From the IMG/VR virus record IMGVR_UViG_3300035698_018873, positions 1 through 64,000 of that record: DNA of 64,000 nt; one strand, written 5' to 3'. Shown here in pieces: positions 1 through 6,866 of the stretch. Made by a program: the position numbers and the translations under genes. The DNA is from a virus. The notes beneath the pieces were generated by a model. It was not told the DNA's origin and did not search any database. It saw nothing but the letters and a program-made list of their open reading frames with translations. Every line of letters begins with the position of its first letter. Within the stretch, counting starts at the first letter, position 1.

Positions 1-81
1 GTTGTATCTGTTGTATCTGTTGTATCTGTTGTATCTGTTGTATCTGTTGTATCTGTTGTATCTGTTGTATCTGTTGTATCT
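1..81. repeat. Nine-copy 9-bp microsatellite, coding
   Basis: Nine perfect copies of GTTGTATCT run from the window edge. On the minus strand they are read in frame as repeated Asp-Thr-Thr inside the partial gene that ends here. There are no spacers, so it is a coding microsatellite, likely able to change copy number by slippage without breaking the frame (9 is a multiple of 3). Confidence 0.95.
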
Positions 82-329
82 GGCTTTGGTTTGTCTGATT
101 CTTCTCTTTCAGACCTAGCAACAGCATTTTTCTCAGCCGCTATTATAAGCATTTTGTTGATCGACGATTTAATAGATCCTAATGTCTCTAAATCATTGGT
201 ATTTATCGGTTTATTGTCAACTAAATTTTTTAACACCAACACTTCATTATCACTCATGAATTGCAAGTTATAAAGATGAGTTAAAAATCCAGAAGCAGAT
301 TTGACAGAATGCACATGAATAGAAGCCAT
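1..329 (-). CDS. Hypothetical protein with (DTT)n tail, partial
   Basis: A reading frame begins at an ATG (327-329) preceded by a good Shine-Dalgarno, AAGGGGA, and stays open to the window edge, so the C-terminus is missing. The first 83 residues are mixed polar/hydrophobic with predicted helices and no recognised domain. From about residue 84 the protein becomes a tandem Asp-Thr-Thr repeat, which looks like a flexible linker or low-complexity tail. It is transcribed divergently from the lipase gene at 445. Function unknown. Confidence 0.7.
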   Translation of the reverse strand, partial: MASIHVHSVKSASGFLTHLYNLQFMSDNEVLVLKNLVDNKPINTNDLETLGSIKSSINKMLIIAAEKNAVARSEREESDKPKPDTTDTTDTTDTTDTTDTTDTTDTTDT

Positions 330-444
330 TTGACGTCCCCTTTTTATTAAATACAGATTATTTACTGCAACGACCATTAAAATTTGCTTAAAATCATTAT
401 TTTTCCTTCAAATTTAATTTATGCAATAACACTAGGAGGCTAGT
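330..444. promoter_or_regulatory. Divergent intergenic region
   Basis: A 115-bp A/T-rich gap between the minus-strand repeat protein and the plus-strand lipase must hold promoters in both directions. No convincing consensus -35/-10 pair was found by eye. The only clear signal is the lipase ribosome-binding site AGGAGG at 434-439. Confidence 0.4.
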
Positions 445-1050
445 ATGATAAGCTTATTAAAATCAGCAGAGCTAGCAAAATTAACTGACACAAAAACAGA
501 GCATGAAAAAGAAAATGTTCAATATAATATATTTAATATAGACGGTTTAAAAGTCTGTGCCTTTCAAGGAACAAAGGGACTAAAAGATATTCATGACGAC
601 TTCAAAGCATGGCGAAAAAAGATATTTATAAACGAGTCTTTATATAAACTTCATGCAGGATTTTGGTTGCAAACAGAAGATATAATAGATGATTTATGCG
701 ATGTAGATTTATTTATCGGCCATTCTTTAGGTGGAGCAATAGCCCAATATTGTGCGCTATATCACAAAAAACCAGTAATAACTTTTGGTAGCCCAAGAGC
801 TGGTAATGCCAAATTCTCAAGAGATATTAATAAGTTTCACATAAGAGTGAAAAGTAGTGGCGACATAGTAACAGGCCTACCACCATGGTGGTTAGGATAT
901 AAACACGGCGGATCTCTCATAAAAGTAGGACAACGAAACAGACCATGGTGGAAGTTTTGGTCAACCAAAGATCATCTAATAAATGATTACGTCGAAGGTA
1001 TAAGTGAGTTATCAGTCAAGGATGACATATTGAAATGGGCTAAGATTTAA
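445..1050 (+). CDS. Class 3 lipase/esterase-like hydrolase
   Basis: An alpha/beta hydrolase of 201 residues. The nucleophile elbow GHSLGG (Ser94) sits after a hydrophobic strand, followed by FGSPRAGN, a hallmark of the class 3 lipase family. Asp140 (in SSGDIVTGLPP) and His177 (in STKDHL) are well placed to complete the Ser-Asp-His triad. The ATG has a strong AGGAGG Shine-Dalgarno. No signal peptide is visible, so the enzyme would act in the cytoplasm or reach membranes after lysis. It is one of the few plus-strand genes, and its 3' end overlaps the convergent gene at 1040 by 11 bases. The substrate (phospholipid, acylglycerol or other ester) cannot be told. A lysis or membrane-remodelling role is inference. 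Confidence 0.85.
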   Translation: MISLLKSAELAKLTDTKTEHEKENVQYNIFNIDGLKVCAFQGTKGLKDIHDDFKAWRKKIFINESLYKLHAGFWLQTEDIIDDLCDVDLFIGHSLGGAIAQYCALYHKKPVITFGSPRAGNAKFSRDINKFHIRVKSSGDIVTGLPPWWLGYKHGGSLIKVGQRNRPWWKFWSTKDHLINDYVEGISELSVKDDILKWAKI

Positions 1051-1438
1051 CTTTAGCTATTATCCTGTCAGTTGAATAATTTTCATCAATTTTTTTAACT
1101 ATTGACACTAATTTGTCTATATTTCCGTCTTTTTTAAAAACCAAAGACGCACCTATGTTTAAACATTCTTCAACTTCTAAATGTGATCCAAATGCTGTCC
1201 ATGCAATATAAATGGGATCGTCAGATATGCTCATCATTTCTTCTAAAACTTTTTTATTCCAACCATTCTTCAACATCACATCAAAAAACACCACTTTATA
1301 TTTCGGCAAATTGTTATAATTTTTTCGCAGTTCTTCTAATGTCTCATAACAATCAACATTAATACCATTTTTTTCCATTTCTTCTTTAAAACTCTTTATA
1401 ACACACTGTTCATCTTCTATCAATAATATTCTACTCAT
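1040..1438 (-). CDS. Orphan CheY-like receiver domain protein
   Basis: A 132-residue single receiver domain. The acidic pair Glu8/Asp9 (ILLIEDEQ), the phospho-acceptor Asp53 at the end of a hydrophobic strand (KVVFFDVML), Thr81 (IAWTAFG) and Lys103 (LVFKKDG) occupy the canonical positions, so phosphorylation competence is plausible. There is no output domain, and no histidine kinase is visible in the window. I chose the ATG at 1438 rather than an upstream in-frame start because it follows the neighbour's stop by one base and a GGCGG lies about 8 bases upstream. It could tap a host kinase or act as a sequestering decoy; both are inference. Confidence 0.75.
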   Translation of the reverse strand: MSRILLIEDEQCVIKSFKEEMEKNGINVDCYETLEELRKNYNNLPKYKVVFFDVMLKNGWNKKVLEEMMSISDDPIYIAWTAFGSHLEVEECLNIGASLVFKKDGNIDKLVSIVKKIDENYSTDRIIAKVKS

Positions 1439-1439
1439 A

Positions 1440-1928
1440 TCATTTACCGCCTTTTGCAAAATACGCTATCAAGCCGCCAAGAATAGCCAATGTTATTATT
1501 GACGACACAACTTGTATAATTATCGTTTTCACTGCGCTACTGGTTTGAGCATCAGGAACTGGTTGTGGTATCCTATTACCACCGCTTATAAAACTTCTAT
1601 CTTTTTTAATAGTACTGACCAAAGTTCCAACTTGCTTGCTAGTTTCATGAACCACTTTGGCAAGCTCTTTTTGGTCTCCCGCTATTTCAGAAACTTCGTC
1701 TTTTAATGAAGCTATATCTTTTGATCCAGCCGTTAACTGAAGATTTATTTTACTTATTTCTTCAGAATTTTTACCGCATTCTTCAACTGCATGGGATATA
1801 AGCATATCCCTCTTGCCTTCTTTTCTGGCTTTTCTTTCAAAAGTAGCTATTTCATCAGCAGTGTACTGCTGAGACGACTGTCTTCTGTATCCACCTGGTG
1901 GAGTTAAATCACCGCTAAGTTCGTCCAT
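1440..1928 (-). CDS. Tail-anchored coiled-coil membrane protein
   Basis: A 162-residue protein with a charged N-terminus, a long heptad-like helical stretch at about residues 45-110, a Pro/Gln linker, and one strongly hydrophobic segment near the C-terminus (about residues 134-157) ending in KGGK. This suggests a C-terminally anchored inner-membrane protein with a cytoplasmic coiled coil. The layout recalls XhlA-type holin-associated proteins, but the length and sequence do not allow that call. It lies directly downstream of tRNA-Glu and is coupled to the receiver-domain gene, with one base between stop and start. Confidence 0.55.
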   Translation of the reverse strand: MDELSGDLTPPGGYRRQSSQQYTADEIATFERKARKEGKRDMLISHAVEECGKNSEEISKINLQLTAGSKDIASLKDEVSEIAGDQKELAKVVHETSKQVGTLVSTIKKDRSFISGGNRIPQPVPDAQTSSAVKTIIIQVVSSIITLAILGGLIAYFAKGGK

Positions 1929-1961
1929 AAATTGCCCGTATTAAATTTGATTACAAAAGAT

Positions 1962-2033
1962 TACTCCGTATGGGATTTGAACCCATGCTAACTGATAGAA
2001 AGTCAATTGTGCTAACCACTACACTAACGGAGC
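1962..2033 (-). tRNA. tRNA-Glu (UUC anticodon)
   Basis: A full 72-nt cloverleaf folds on the minus strand. There is a 7-bp acceptor (GCTCCGT with ACGGAGT, first pair G-U), a D-arm with GTG/CAC stem, a 5-bp anticodon stem (ATTGA/TCAGT), loop CTTTCTA giving anticodon TTC, a 4-nt variable loop, and a T-arm ATGGG-TTCAAAT-CCCAT. The discriminator base is A and CCA is not encoded. Position 37 is T rather than the usual purine. It lies just after a strong hairpin and ahead of the tail-anchored membrane protein gene. Confidence 0.9.
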
Positions 2034-2039
2034 TTAAAA

Positions 2040-2080
2040 ATATTTAACCCCTGGTCTTTTTGGGACCAGGGGTTAAATAT
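2040..2080 (-). terminator. Strong hairpin terminator
   Basis: A perfect 17-bp stem (2040-2056 with 2064-2080) with a 7-nt loop has a GC-rich core CCCCTGGTC/GACCAGGGG. Read on the minus strand the stem is followed by a short T run before the tRNA. It would end the transcript of the nucleotidyltransferase-like gene at 2171-3043, or mark the processed 5' side of the tRNA transcript. Confidence 0.8.
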
Positions 2081-2170
2081 TAGTTATAAACTAAAATTAC
2101 AGCCTAATCCATAAAGCAATGCCTGTGTTCTAATTCAATTTCTTTTAACATGTTATATATTTTCCTAAAA
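2081..2170. other. Short gap with no clear gene
   Basis: Ninety bases lie between the hairpin and the stop of the next gene. One possible 15-codon minus-strand frame starts with the ATG at 2149-2151, with an AGGAAA about 12 bases upstream. It is too short to support as a gene. Nothing else is seen here. Confidence 0.3.
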
Positions 2171-3043
2171 TCATATCAAATTGTTAAAAATGTTTTGTAT
2201 GGCTTCTACATCATTTTCATCAATCTCTTCATCTTCTCCCAGCAATTCATCTAATTCATCTAAAAATGCCATATAATGGTACCTTTCTAACAATTTCTGA
2301 ACAACATTGGCTGGTAATAAATTTTTAGACCCAAATCTTTTAATTTCTTCTGGCGTCAGGTCTTTATCAAACGCGTTATGTCTATCGTCTTTGATTTTAG
2401 ATCTTTTATCTGACAAAGTTTTAACATTTTCTTCAATGTCATCTAATTCTTTTCTTATTTTGGCTTTTATGCCTTTTATTTCGTCATGCGGCAAGCTTTT
2501 TAATATTTTATAATCAACTACATTTCTCATCAATTCGCCAGTTTCTAAATCTATGGAACTAACAGTATCTCTGAATTGTGACATATATTCATCAAGGTCT
2601 GCTTCTAAATCATACGGTCCTTTAACCCATCCAGATTGTAAATCGTACAGTCCATCAGCATTATCTGTATTGTATTTTCCACGATGAATAAAAACTTGCA
2701 AAGGATGCTTTGTTCCTGGAACAAGTATCTCTTTTTTGTTATAATGATCATAAACATCACTAGCAATCAATTCATATTGTACATCACTAATGTCTTTGTC
2801 AATTTCAATCAACAAGTCATAATCACTAGTAGAAAGCCACTGATAACTAAGTATACTGCCCTTAATATACGACTTCCCAGACACTGGTGCAACATTTTCA
2901 TCAATCTCATCAACAATCTCTCTAGTCCATTCTAATATTTCTGGATTCATTTCGTCATTTTTATCAAATACTGTTGGACATAAATTTTGTCTCGTAGGAT
3001 CTATCACTGACTCAAAAACGTTATCTAATTTTTTATTAAGCAT
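2171..3043 (-). CDS. Nucleotidyltransferase-fold protein
   Basis: A 290-residue protein. Residues 61-80 hold the pol-beta-type nucleotidyltransferase signature: Gly62-Ser63, then Ser73-Asp74-x-Asp76 in a hydrophobic strand (STSDYDLLIEID), which would bind two metals and NTP. The C-terminal 100 residues are helical and highly acidic. Substrate and role are unknown; families with this core include tRNA-modifying, antibiotic-modifying and toxin/antitoxin enzymes. The start codon follows the upstream stop after TAT with no Shine-Dalgarno, and the preceding bases (TCAAAAATAATAT) resemble the window's recurring late-promoter element. Confidence 0.6.
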   Translation of the reverse strand: MLNKKLDNVFESVIDPTRQNLCPTVFDKNDEMNPEILEWTREIVDEIDENVAPVSGKSYIKGSILSYQWLSTSDYDLLIEIDKDISDVQYELIASDVYDHYNKKEILVPGTKHPLQVFIHRGKYNTDNADGLYDLQSGWVKGPYDLEADLDEYMSQFRDTVSSIDLETGELMRNVVDYKILKSLPHDEIKGIKAKIRKELDDIEENVKTLSDKRSKIKDDRHNAFDKDLTPEEIKRFGSKNLLPANVVQKLLERYHYMAFLDELDELLGEDEEIDENDVEAIQNIFNNLI

Positions 3044-3046
3044 ATA

Positions 3047-3301
3047 TTATTTTTGATACCCTATAATACTGACTCTTCCCATTAACGCAAAATCACTTGA
3101 TTCAAGCTTTTTTATCATCATCTTGTCATACCCAGATTTGCTAACACTGTTGTTGTTGTCTATTTCCTTAGCATAATCAGAGGACTTTGGCTCCTTTTTA
3201 GATAACATCCTATAATCTAATATTTTTTCTAAAATATCATCAATTGACCCATCAAAGTCATCCGGCAGTTTAAAAAACAAATCAACATGAGCGATGCTCA
3301 T
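3047..3301 (-). CDS. Small hypothetical protein
   Basis: Encodes 84 residues from the ATG at 3299-3301, which overlaps the upstream stop as ATGA and so is preferred over an earlier in-frame ATG. It has a mixed N-terminal half (HVDLFFKLPDDFDG) and a lysine-rich C-terminal half. No recognised domain. Translationally coupled to the 185-residue protein upstream. Function unknown. Confidence 0.6.
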   Translation of the reverse strand: MSIAHVDLFFKLPDDFDGSIDDILEKILDYRMLSKKEPKSSDYAKEIDNNNSVSKSGYDKMMIKKLESSDFALMGRVSIIGYQK

Positions 3302-3855
3302 TCTGTAAATCCCACTACCCATGGCATTCTTTTCATACGCATCTCTTCTTCGCTAAATTCATCTTTAAATTCATCCCTTGTCATCATACACAGTCTGTTA
3401 GCTTCTTCATGTGTACAATAGTAACCAAGACGCCAACTGCCGCCACCGCTGCTGTATTCTGCCAAGCTAAACCCATTTTCTTTAGCCCAATTATCTGTTT
3501 TTACCATTAACTCACCGCCAATTTCAAAAACCTTATCAGAAATATCTTCATCTGATTTTAATTCTTCTATCACGTCTTCGCTAACCATGTACTTTTTAAA
3601 AGTCTTGTTGCTACCACCTGTTATTTCTACTATCCACATCTTTAGATATTCAAAGATTTCTGGATAAGACATCAACTCCATTTCCAATGAAGAAACAGAA
3701 TTATTAGCTTCACTTAATCTATTTATATCATTTTCACTAGCATCTATTGTTTCTTGATTTAGAATCTCGTAGTCTTCACCAAATATTTCCTTGCACAGTT
3801 CAAAATAATAATTGCGAGTTCGATCTAGTAATGTTTTAGCTTCTTCTATGTTCAT
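3298..3855 (-). CDS. Hypothetical acidic protein
   Basis: Encodes 185 residues, acidic and mostly helical in its first 110. A Gly/Ser/Trp segment (SSGGGSWRLGYYC) follows and may form a beta hairpin. The C-terminus carries a Met/Arg-rich patch. No family recognised. It starts a short coupled unit with the 84-residue gene. No Shine-Dalgarno is obvious before the ATG. Confidence 0.6.
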   Translation of the reverse strand: MNIEEAKTLLDRTRNYYFELCKEIFGEDYEILNQETIDASENDINRLSEANNSVSSLEMELMSYPEIFEYLKMWIVEITGGSNKTFKKYMVSEDVIEELKSDEDISDKVFEIGGELMVKTDNWAKENGFSLAEYSSGGGSWRLGYYCTHEEANRLCMMTRDEFKDEFSEEEMRMKRMPWVVGFTE

Positions 3856-3915
3856 TAAACGTAAAATACAACAAGATCTATATTAGAATACAGGTTAATA
3901 CAACAGGGGCAATAT

Positions 3916-4449
3916 TTAAACTCGTGATTTATTTCTGTGTGGCATATCAATATGTGGAATATCTTTATCTAAAAAGCCACACAATCTGTTCCAGCCATCA
4001 TCACCATCACACAAGTTCATCATTAAAATGTCATTTCTTCCACTAAAATAATTTTCAACTCTCATACTATGTCTATGATATCCTCTTATCATTCTTCTTT
4101 TATTAAATCTCGTGCATTCAAACAAATCAATGTGAGATTTATACACTTCCGGTCCGCACCTGTCATTTTCCGCCAACTTTTTACCCCAGCCAAATCTAGC
4201 TGATGCCATTTTCATTGAATTAAGCCAATTATCCAAATCTCTTGTGGTGCAGATGAATTTAGACCCAGGATACAAGGAATCTAATCTTTCAAATTCATTG
4301 CATATAGGTGAATCAACTAGGGCATCAAAGCTAGATGCCCATTCTATAGTTTTAGGGTAATGTTTAGTTTTATATCCAAGTATCTCTAAAGATTCTGATA
4401 AGCTAGCAGTGCCAGTTCTTGGTAAGCCTATTCCAAATATTTTAGTCAT
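3916..4449 (-). CDS. Sulfotransferase-like protein
   Basis: A 177-residue protein beginning with the PAPS-binding 5'-phosphosulfate loop GLPRTGTASL (residues 8-17), typical of P-loop sulfotransferases. Near residue 67 the segment CTTRDLDNWLNSM resembles the conserved strand with arginine that contacts the 3' phosphate. The family transfers sulfate from PAPS to hydroxyls of sugars, lipids or small molecules. It overlaps the upstream glycosyltransferase-like gene by ATGA, so the two are probably made together and may act on the same glycan. It is short for the family, but both cofactor motifs are present. Confidence 0.75.
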   Translation of the reverse strand: MTKIFGIGLPRTGTASLSESLEILGYKTKHYPKTIEWASSFDALVDSPICNEFERLDSLYPGSKFICTTRDLDNWLNSMKMASARFGWGKKLAENDRCGPEVYKSHIDLFECTRFNKRRMIRGYHRHSMRVENYFSGRNDILMMNLCDGDDGWNRLCGFLDKDIPHIDMPHRNKSRV

Positions 4450-5285
4450 ACTAAATCCAACAAGTACTCAGCCGCTGAAATTGGCTTATATGTATTTTCC
4501 CAAAGCATCTTAGACGCTCTAGCAAATGGTCTAGGATCAACTGTTTTTAATTTTTCTAAATCAAGTGGGTTAGCAATATGTAAAAAATGTCTATTTGGTA
4601 TAAAATCAAAATCATAACTTGGGATATAATTCAGTGCCAGTGGGATACCGCAAGACGAATATTCTATTTCTCTGGTATTTTTACCATCACAATTGTATTT
4701 ATTGCCACCTTGTAATATCAGTCCCCATTTGCATTCTTTTAAAACATCACAAAATTTGCCAACTGGCAATCTTCCAGTATGAAAATTTTCATCACCAGAA
4801 CATCTTTTTACAAAAGCTGGTCTTCCCCATCTCTTGTTGCTATTTCTGCCGCCAGCACAAGACGCTATATATTTAAAATCGTTGTTTTGGTCCCATTTGA
4901 AATACTCAAGCGGGAAATTTAAATTACACCACATTATCCATGACACCACTTTAATTCCAGTATTTAACTTGAATTCATTCCAAAATTCATGTGGGTGATA
5001 TTGTGTTTTTATTATTACTTTAACATTGCTAAAAATGTTTTTAAACAAGCCATCTTCATACATTGCTTTTATATTAAAACATCCACCGTTGGCATCAAAC
5101 GCTACAGCTATTCCATTAATAACAGCTAAAGCAAATCCTTCTTCTTTCCTATGATATTTTTCTGGCGCAACAGCGGTTTTTGATTTGTTTATATCAAATA
5201 AGCCGCTATCACTAAGTGTCCTTATTAAGGAATGATATCCTTGAGACAAGCCAGAATCATCATCATGTAAAGTCAATTTGTGCAT
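4446..5285 (-). CDS. Glycosyltransferase-like (exostosin/GT-B type)
   Basis: A 279-residue protein. The C-terminal half carries the pattern WGLILQGG... TREIEYSSCGIPLAL... IPNRHFLHIANPLDLEKL, matching the nucleotide-sugar-binding Rossmann half of GT-B or exostosin-like glycosyltransferases, where a Glu-containing helix contacts the donor. The N-terminal half is less clear. It is coupled by ATGA to the sulfotransferase, suggesting a two-step glycan modification. The ATG follows GTGTAAATAATAC directly with no Shine-Dalgarno, one of the leaderless-type starts of the window. Confidence 0.6.
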   Translation of the reverse strand: MHKLTLHDDDSGLSQGYHSLIRTLSDSGLFDINKSKTAVAPEKYHRKEEGFALAVINGIAVAFDANGGCFNIKAMYEDGLFKNIFSNVKVIIKTQYHPHEFWNEFKLNTGIKVVSWIMWCNLNFPLEYFKWDQNNDFKYIASCAGGRNSNKRWGRPAFVKRCSGDENFHTGRLPVGKFCDVLKECKWGLILQGGNKYNCDGKNTREIEYSSCGIPLALNYIPSYDFDFIPNRHFLHIANPLDLEKLKTVDPRPFARASKMLWENTYKPISAAEYLLDLV

Positions 5286-5298
5286 GTATTATTTACAC
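5286..5298 (-). promoter_or_regulatory. Late-promoter-like element GTGTAAATAATAC
   Basis: An A/T-rich element abuts the ATG of the glycosyltransferase-like gene with no Shine-Dalgarno between them. It matches the recurring GTnAAATAtA motif of this window, and would place transcription start at or near the start codon. Confidence 0.5.
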
Positions 5299-5308
5299 AC
5301 AGCAAAAT

Positions 5309-5608
5309 CTATCCACCAGACATTGAGATAATAGAATTCAAAGAATCATCCGTACGTTTTCTGCAAGCAGAAACTTGTTTTTTGTTGGACTTCTGAATTG
5401 CTTTAGCGATTAAATATTTTACTTCTTTACCAAATGTACCACCTTTTTCTTCTATTTCTTCTTTGATAAATTCATAAATAGCTTCTATTTGATTGCGCCC
5501 ACCATAGTCAGTTCTCATGAATTGCTTTGATTTTTTAGCACATTCGCTAATTAATCTAAGTCTAGTGGTCCTACGTTTTAACTCGTTTAATTTGCATTTA
5601 TCGGTCAT
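5309..5608 (-). CDS. Small basic hypothetical protein
   Basis: Encodes 99 residues from the ATG at 5606-5608, chosen because AAGGAGAAA lies at ideal spacing. An upstream in-frame start lacks one. The protein is basic and helical (KRRTTRLRLISECAKKSK), compatible with nucleic-acid binding, but there is no recognised domain. Confidence 0.6.
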   Translation of the reverse strand: MTDKCKLNELKRRTTRLRLISECAKKSKQFMRTDYGGRNQIEAIYEFIKEEIEEKGGTFGKEVKYLIAKAIQKSNKKQVSACRKRTDDSLNSIISMSGG

Positions 5609-5657
5609 AATGATTTCTCCTTGCACTTTTTAGTAACAAAAAGCACAAAAGAAATTA

Positions 5658-6062
5658 TTATAAAACCACTTCTAACAACGACCTTTGTCTACAAACATAC
5701 AAATTACCATCAGCAACAAAGGCGAATTGATGTTTAAAAATTTTAGGAATTTTTAGTTTTTTGTATTCATCTGGTTCAATAAGCCATGCTGGACTATAAG
5801 ACAATTCACCAGACAATACAATTTGATTAACTTTTTCAGCATTTCTAGGAATTTTCATTTTTCTAATTTCAACTACACAAACCATCCAATCAGTTATGAT
5901 TCTAGTCTTTCCATCATTAGTTTTCATAATGATTTGGTTAATTTCATCATGGGTTACAAATTTTTTAATACCCATATCATTTTGTTCATGTTCAAAGTCA
6001 ACAAATTCGACATTTTCATAACAAAATGAATTTCCAGTAATAGCTCTTTTTACTTTAAGCAT
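5658..6062 (-). CDS. Hypothetical protein
   Basis: Encodes 134 residues of mixed beta-strand character, with several short hydrophobic strands and no cysteine motif or membrane segment. It is the last gene before a 50-base gap. The ATG lies directly after TGTCAAATATATGAC, which exactly fills the 15-bp space to the upstream gene, with no Shine-Dalgarno. Function unknown. Confidence 0.55.
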   Translation of the reverse strand: MLKVKRAITGNSFCYENVEFVDFEHEQNDMGIKKFVTHDEINQIIMKTNDGKTRIITDWMVCVVEIRKMKIPRNAEKVNQIVLSGELSYSPAWLIEPDEYKKLKIPKIFKHQFAFVADGNLYVCRQRSLLEVVL

Positions 6063-6077
6063 GTCATATATTTGACA
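6063..6077 (-). promoter_or_regulatory. Late-promoter-like element, leaderless type
   Basis: The entire 15-bp intergenic space reads TGTCAAATATATGAC on the minus strand and is followed immediately by ATG. The same core TGTCAAATATAT fills the 15-bp space before the gene starting at 44590. The recurrence in two unrelated intergenic gaps supports a functional promoter. Confidence 0.6.
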
Positions 6078-6866
6078 TTAAACATTAAAATCATCAAGGA
6101 CAATGTCTTCATTTGATTCAGAACTTGATTCAGAACTTGATTCAGAACTTGATTCAGAACATTCTAGCTTATTTTTTTCAAGACTTTCATGGCCATCTGC
6201 ATCATCATGGGGTTCTAATTCTTTTTTTATAGACTTAGTAAAAATATTGGTATTTGGATCATCAATATCACCATCACCACCAAATTTTTTTGGTGATATC
6301 ATTTGGTTAATTTCTTCAGTTACTCTTGCAGCACCTTCTGTTGGATCAACCCTGCTAAATTTCATAGTAATATCAATAACATCTTGTCTATCACCTGGTT
6401 TTGATCCAGTCAGCGATACACCAAACGAACTCCTAGAAACTTCCATATCCTTTTTGACATCATGCAATCTACTTTTAACTTCATGTTTTGATAATCTAAC
6501 TGCCATTCTTACTTCCATCTCTGATAGCCCTAAAGTAGACGGGTCAATGAGAGATAGCAGCGGAACTTCTAAATAATGATCACCATCAATTTTAGTCTTA
6601 ACAACCTTAGGTATTAATGTTCCGTCATCTGATTGGTGAAAATACGTTGACAATTGTTTAATAAATTGTTGGTCTTGTACCTCATGTGCTGTGTTGGCAG
6701 CATGCGCTATACCGCGTACCATATCTGATAAAGTATCATTATCTGCTTTTATATTATCAGGCTTTAATATATTAAGACCAAAATCAGAATCACCATCATC
6801 ATTTGGTGATTCTGATTTATTTTTCTTTTTTTTCTTTTTCCAAGACAATGGATTCCACCAGCTCAT
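6078..6866 (-). CDS. DUF2589-like protein with Ser/Glu repeat tail
   Basis: A 262-residue protein. After a Lys-rich start, residues about 40-170 resemble DUF2589: a helix with repeated Ala/Gln, a strand block, VPLLSLIDPSTLGLSEMEV, then a strand ending in KHEVKSR. The same VPLLSL-then-strand arrangement occurs in the adjacent gene. The C-terminal third is disordered and contains repeated Ser-Glu blocks made by a 12-bp DNA repeat. The gene overlaps its paralogue by ATGA. DUF2589 has no firm function, so none is assigned. Confidence 0.6.
   Translation of the reverse strand: MSWWNPLSWKKKKKKNKSESPNDDGDSDFGLNILKPDNIKADNDTLSDMVRGIAHAANTAHEVQDQQFIKQLSTYFHQSDDGTLIPKVVKTKIDGDHYLEVPLLSLIDPSTLGLSEMEVRMAVRLSKHEVKSRLHDVKKDMEVSRSSFGVSLTGSKPGDRQDVIDITMKFSRVDPTEGAARVTEEINQMISPKKFGGDGDIDDPNTNIFTKSIKKELEPHDDADGHESLEKNKLECSESSSESSSESSSESNEDIVLDDFNV
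6115..6160. repeat. 12-bp tandem repeat, 3.8 copies
   Basis: The unit GATTCAGAACTT is repeated three full times plus ten bases. On the minus strand it encodes a Ser/Glu-rich repeat in the tail of the DUF2589-like protein. The unit is a multiple of three, so copy-number change keeps the frame. Confidence 0.95.

Noticed and set aside
1-81. Possible CRISPR or origin-type direct repeats
   Set aside because: The units are contiguous without spacers and are read in frame as Asp-Thr-Thr; it is a coding microsatellite.
1440-1928. Holin call for the tail-anchored protein
   Set aside because: Only one C-terminal membrane segment and a long coiled coil are visible; no endolysin gene is adjacent, so holin cannot be supported.
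2084-2151. Fifteen-codon minus-strand frame before the hairpin
   Set aside because: Too short, with a distant ribosome site; no independent support.
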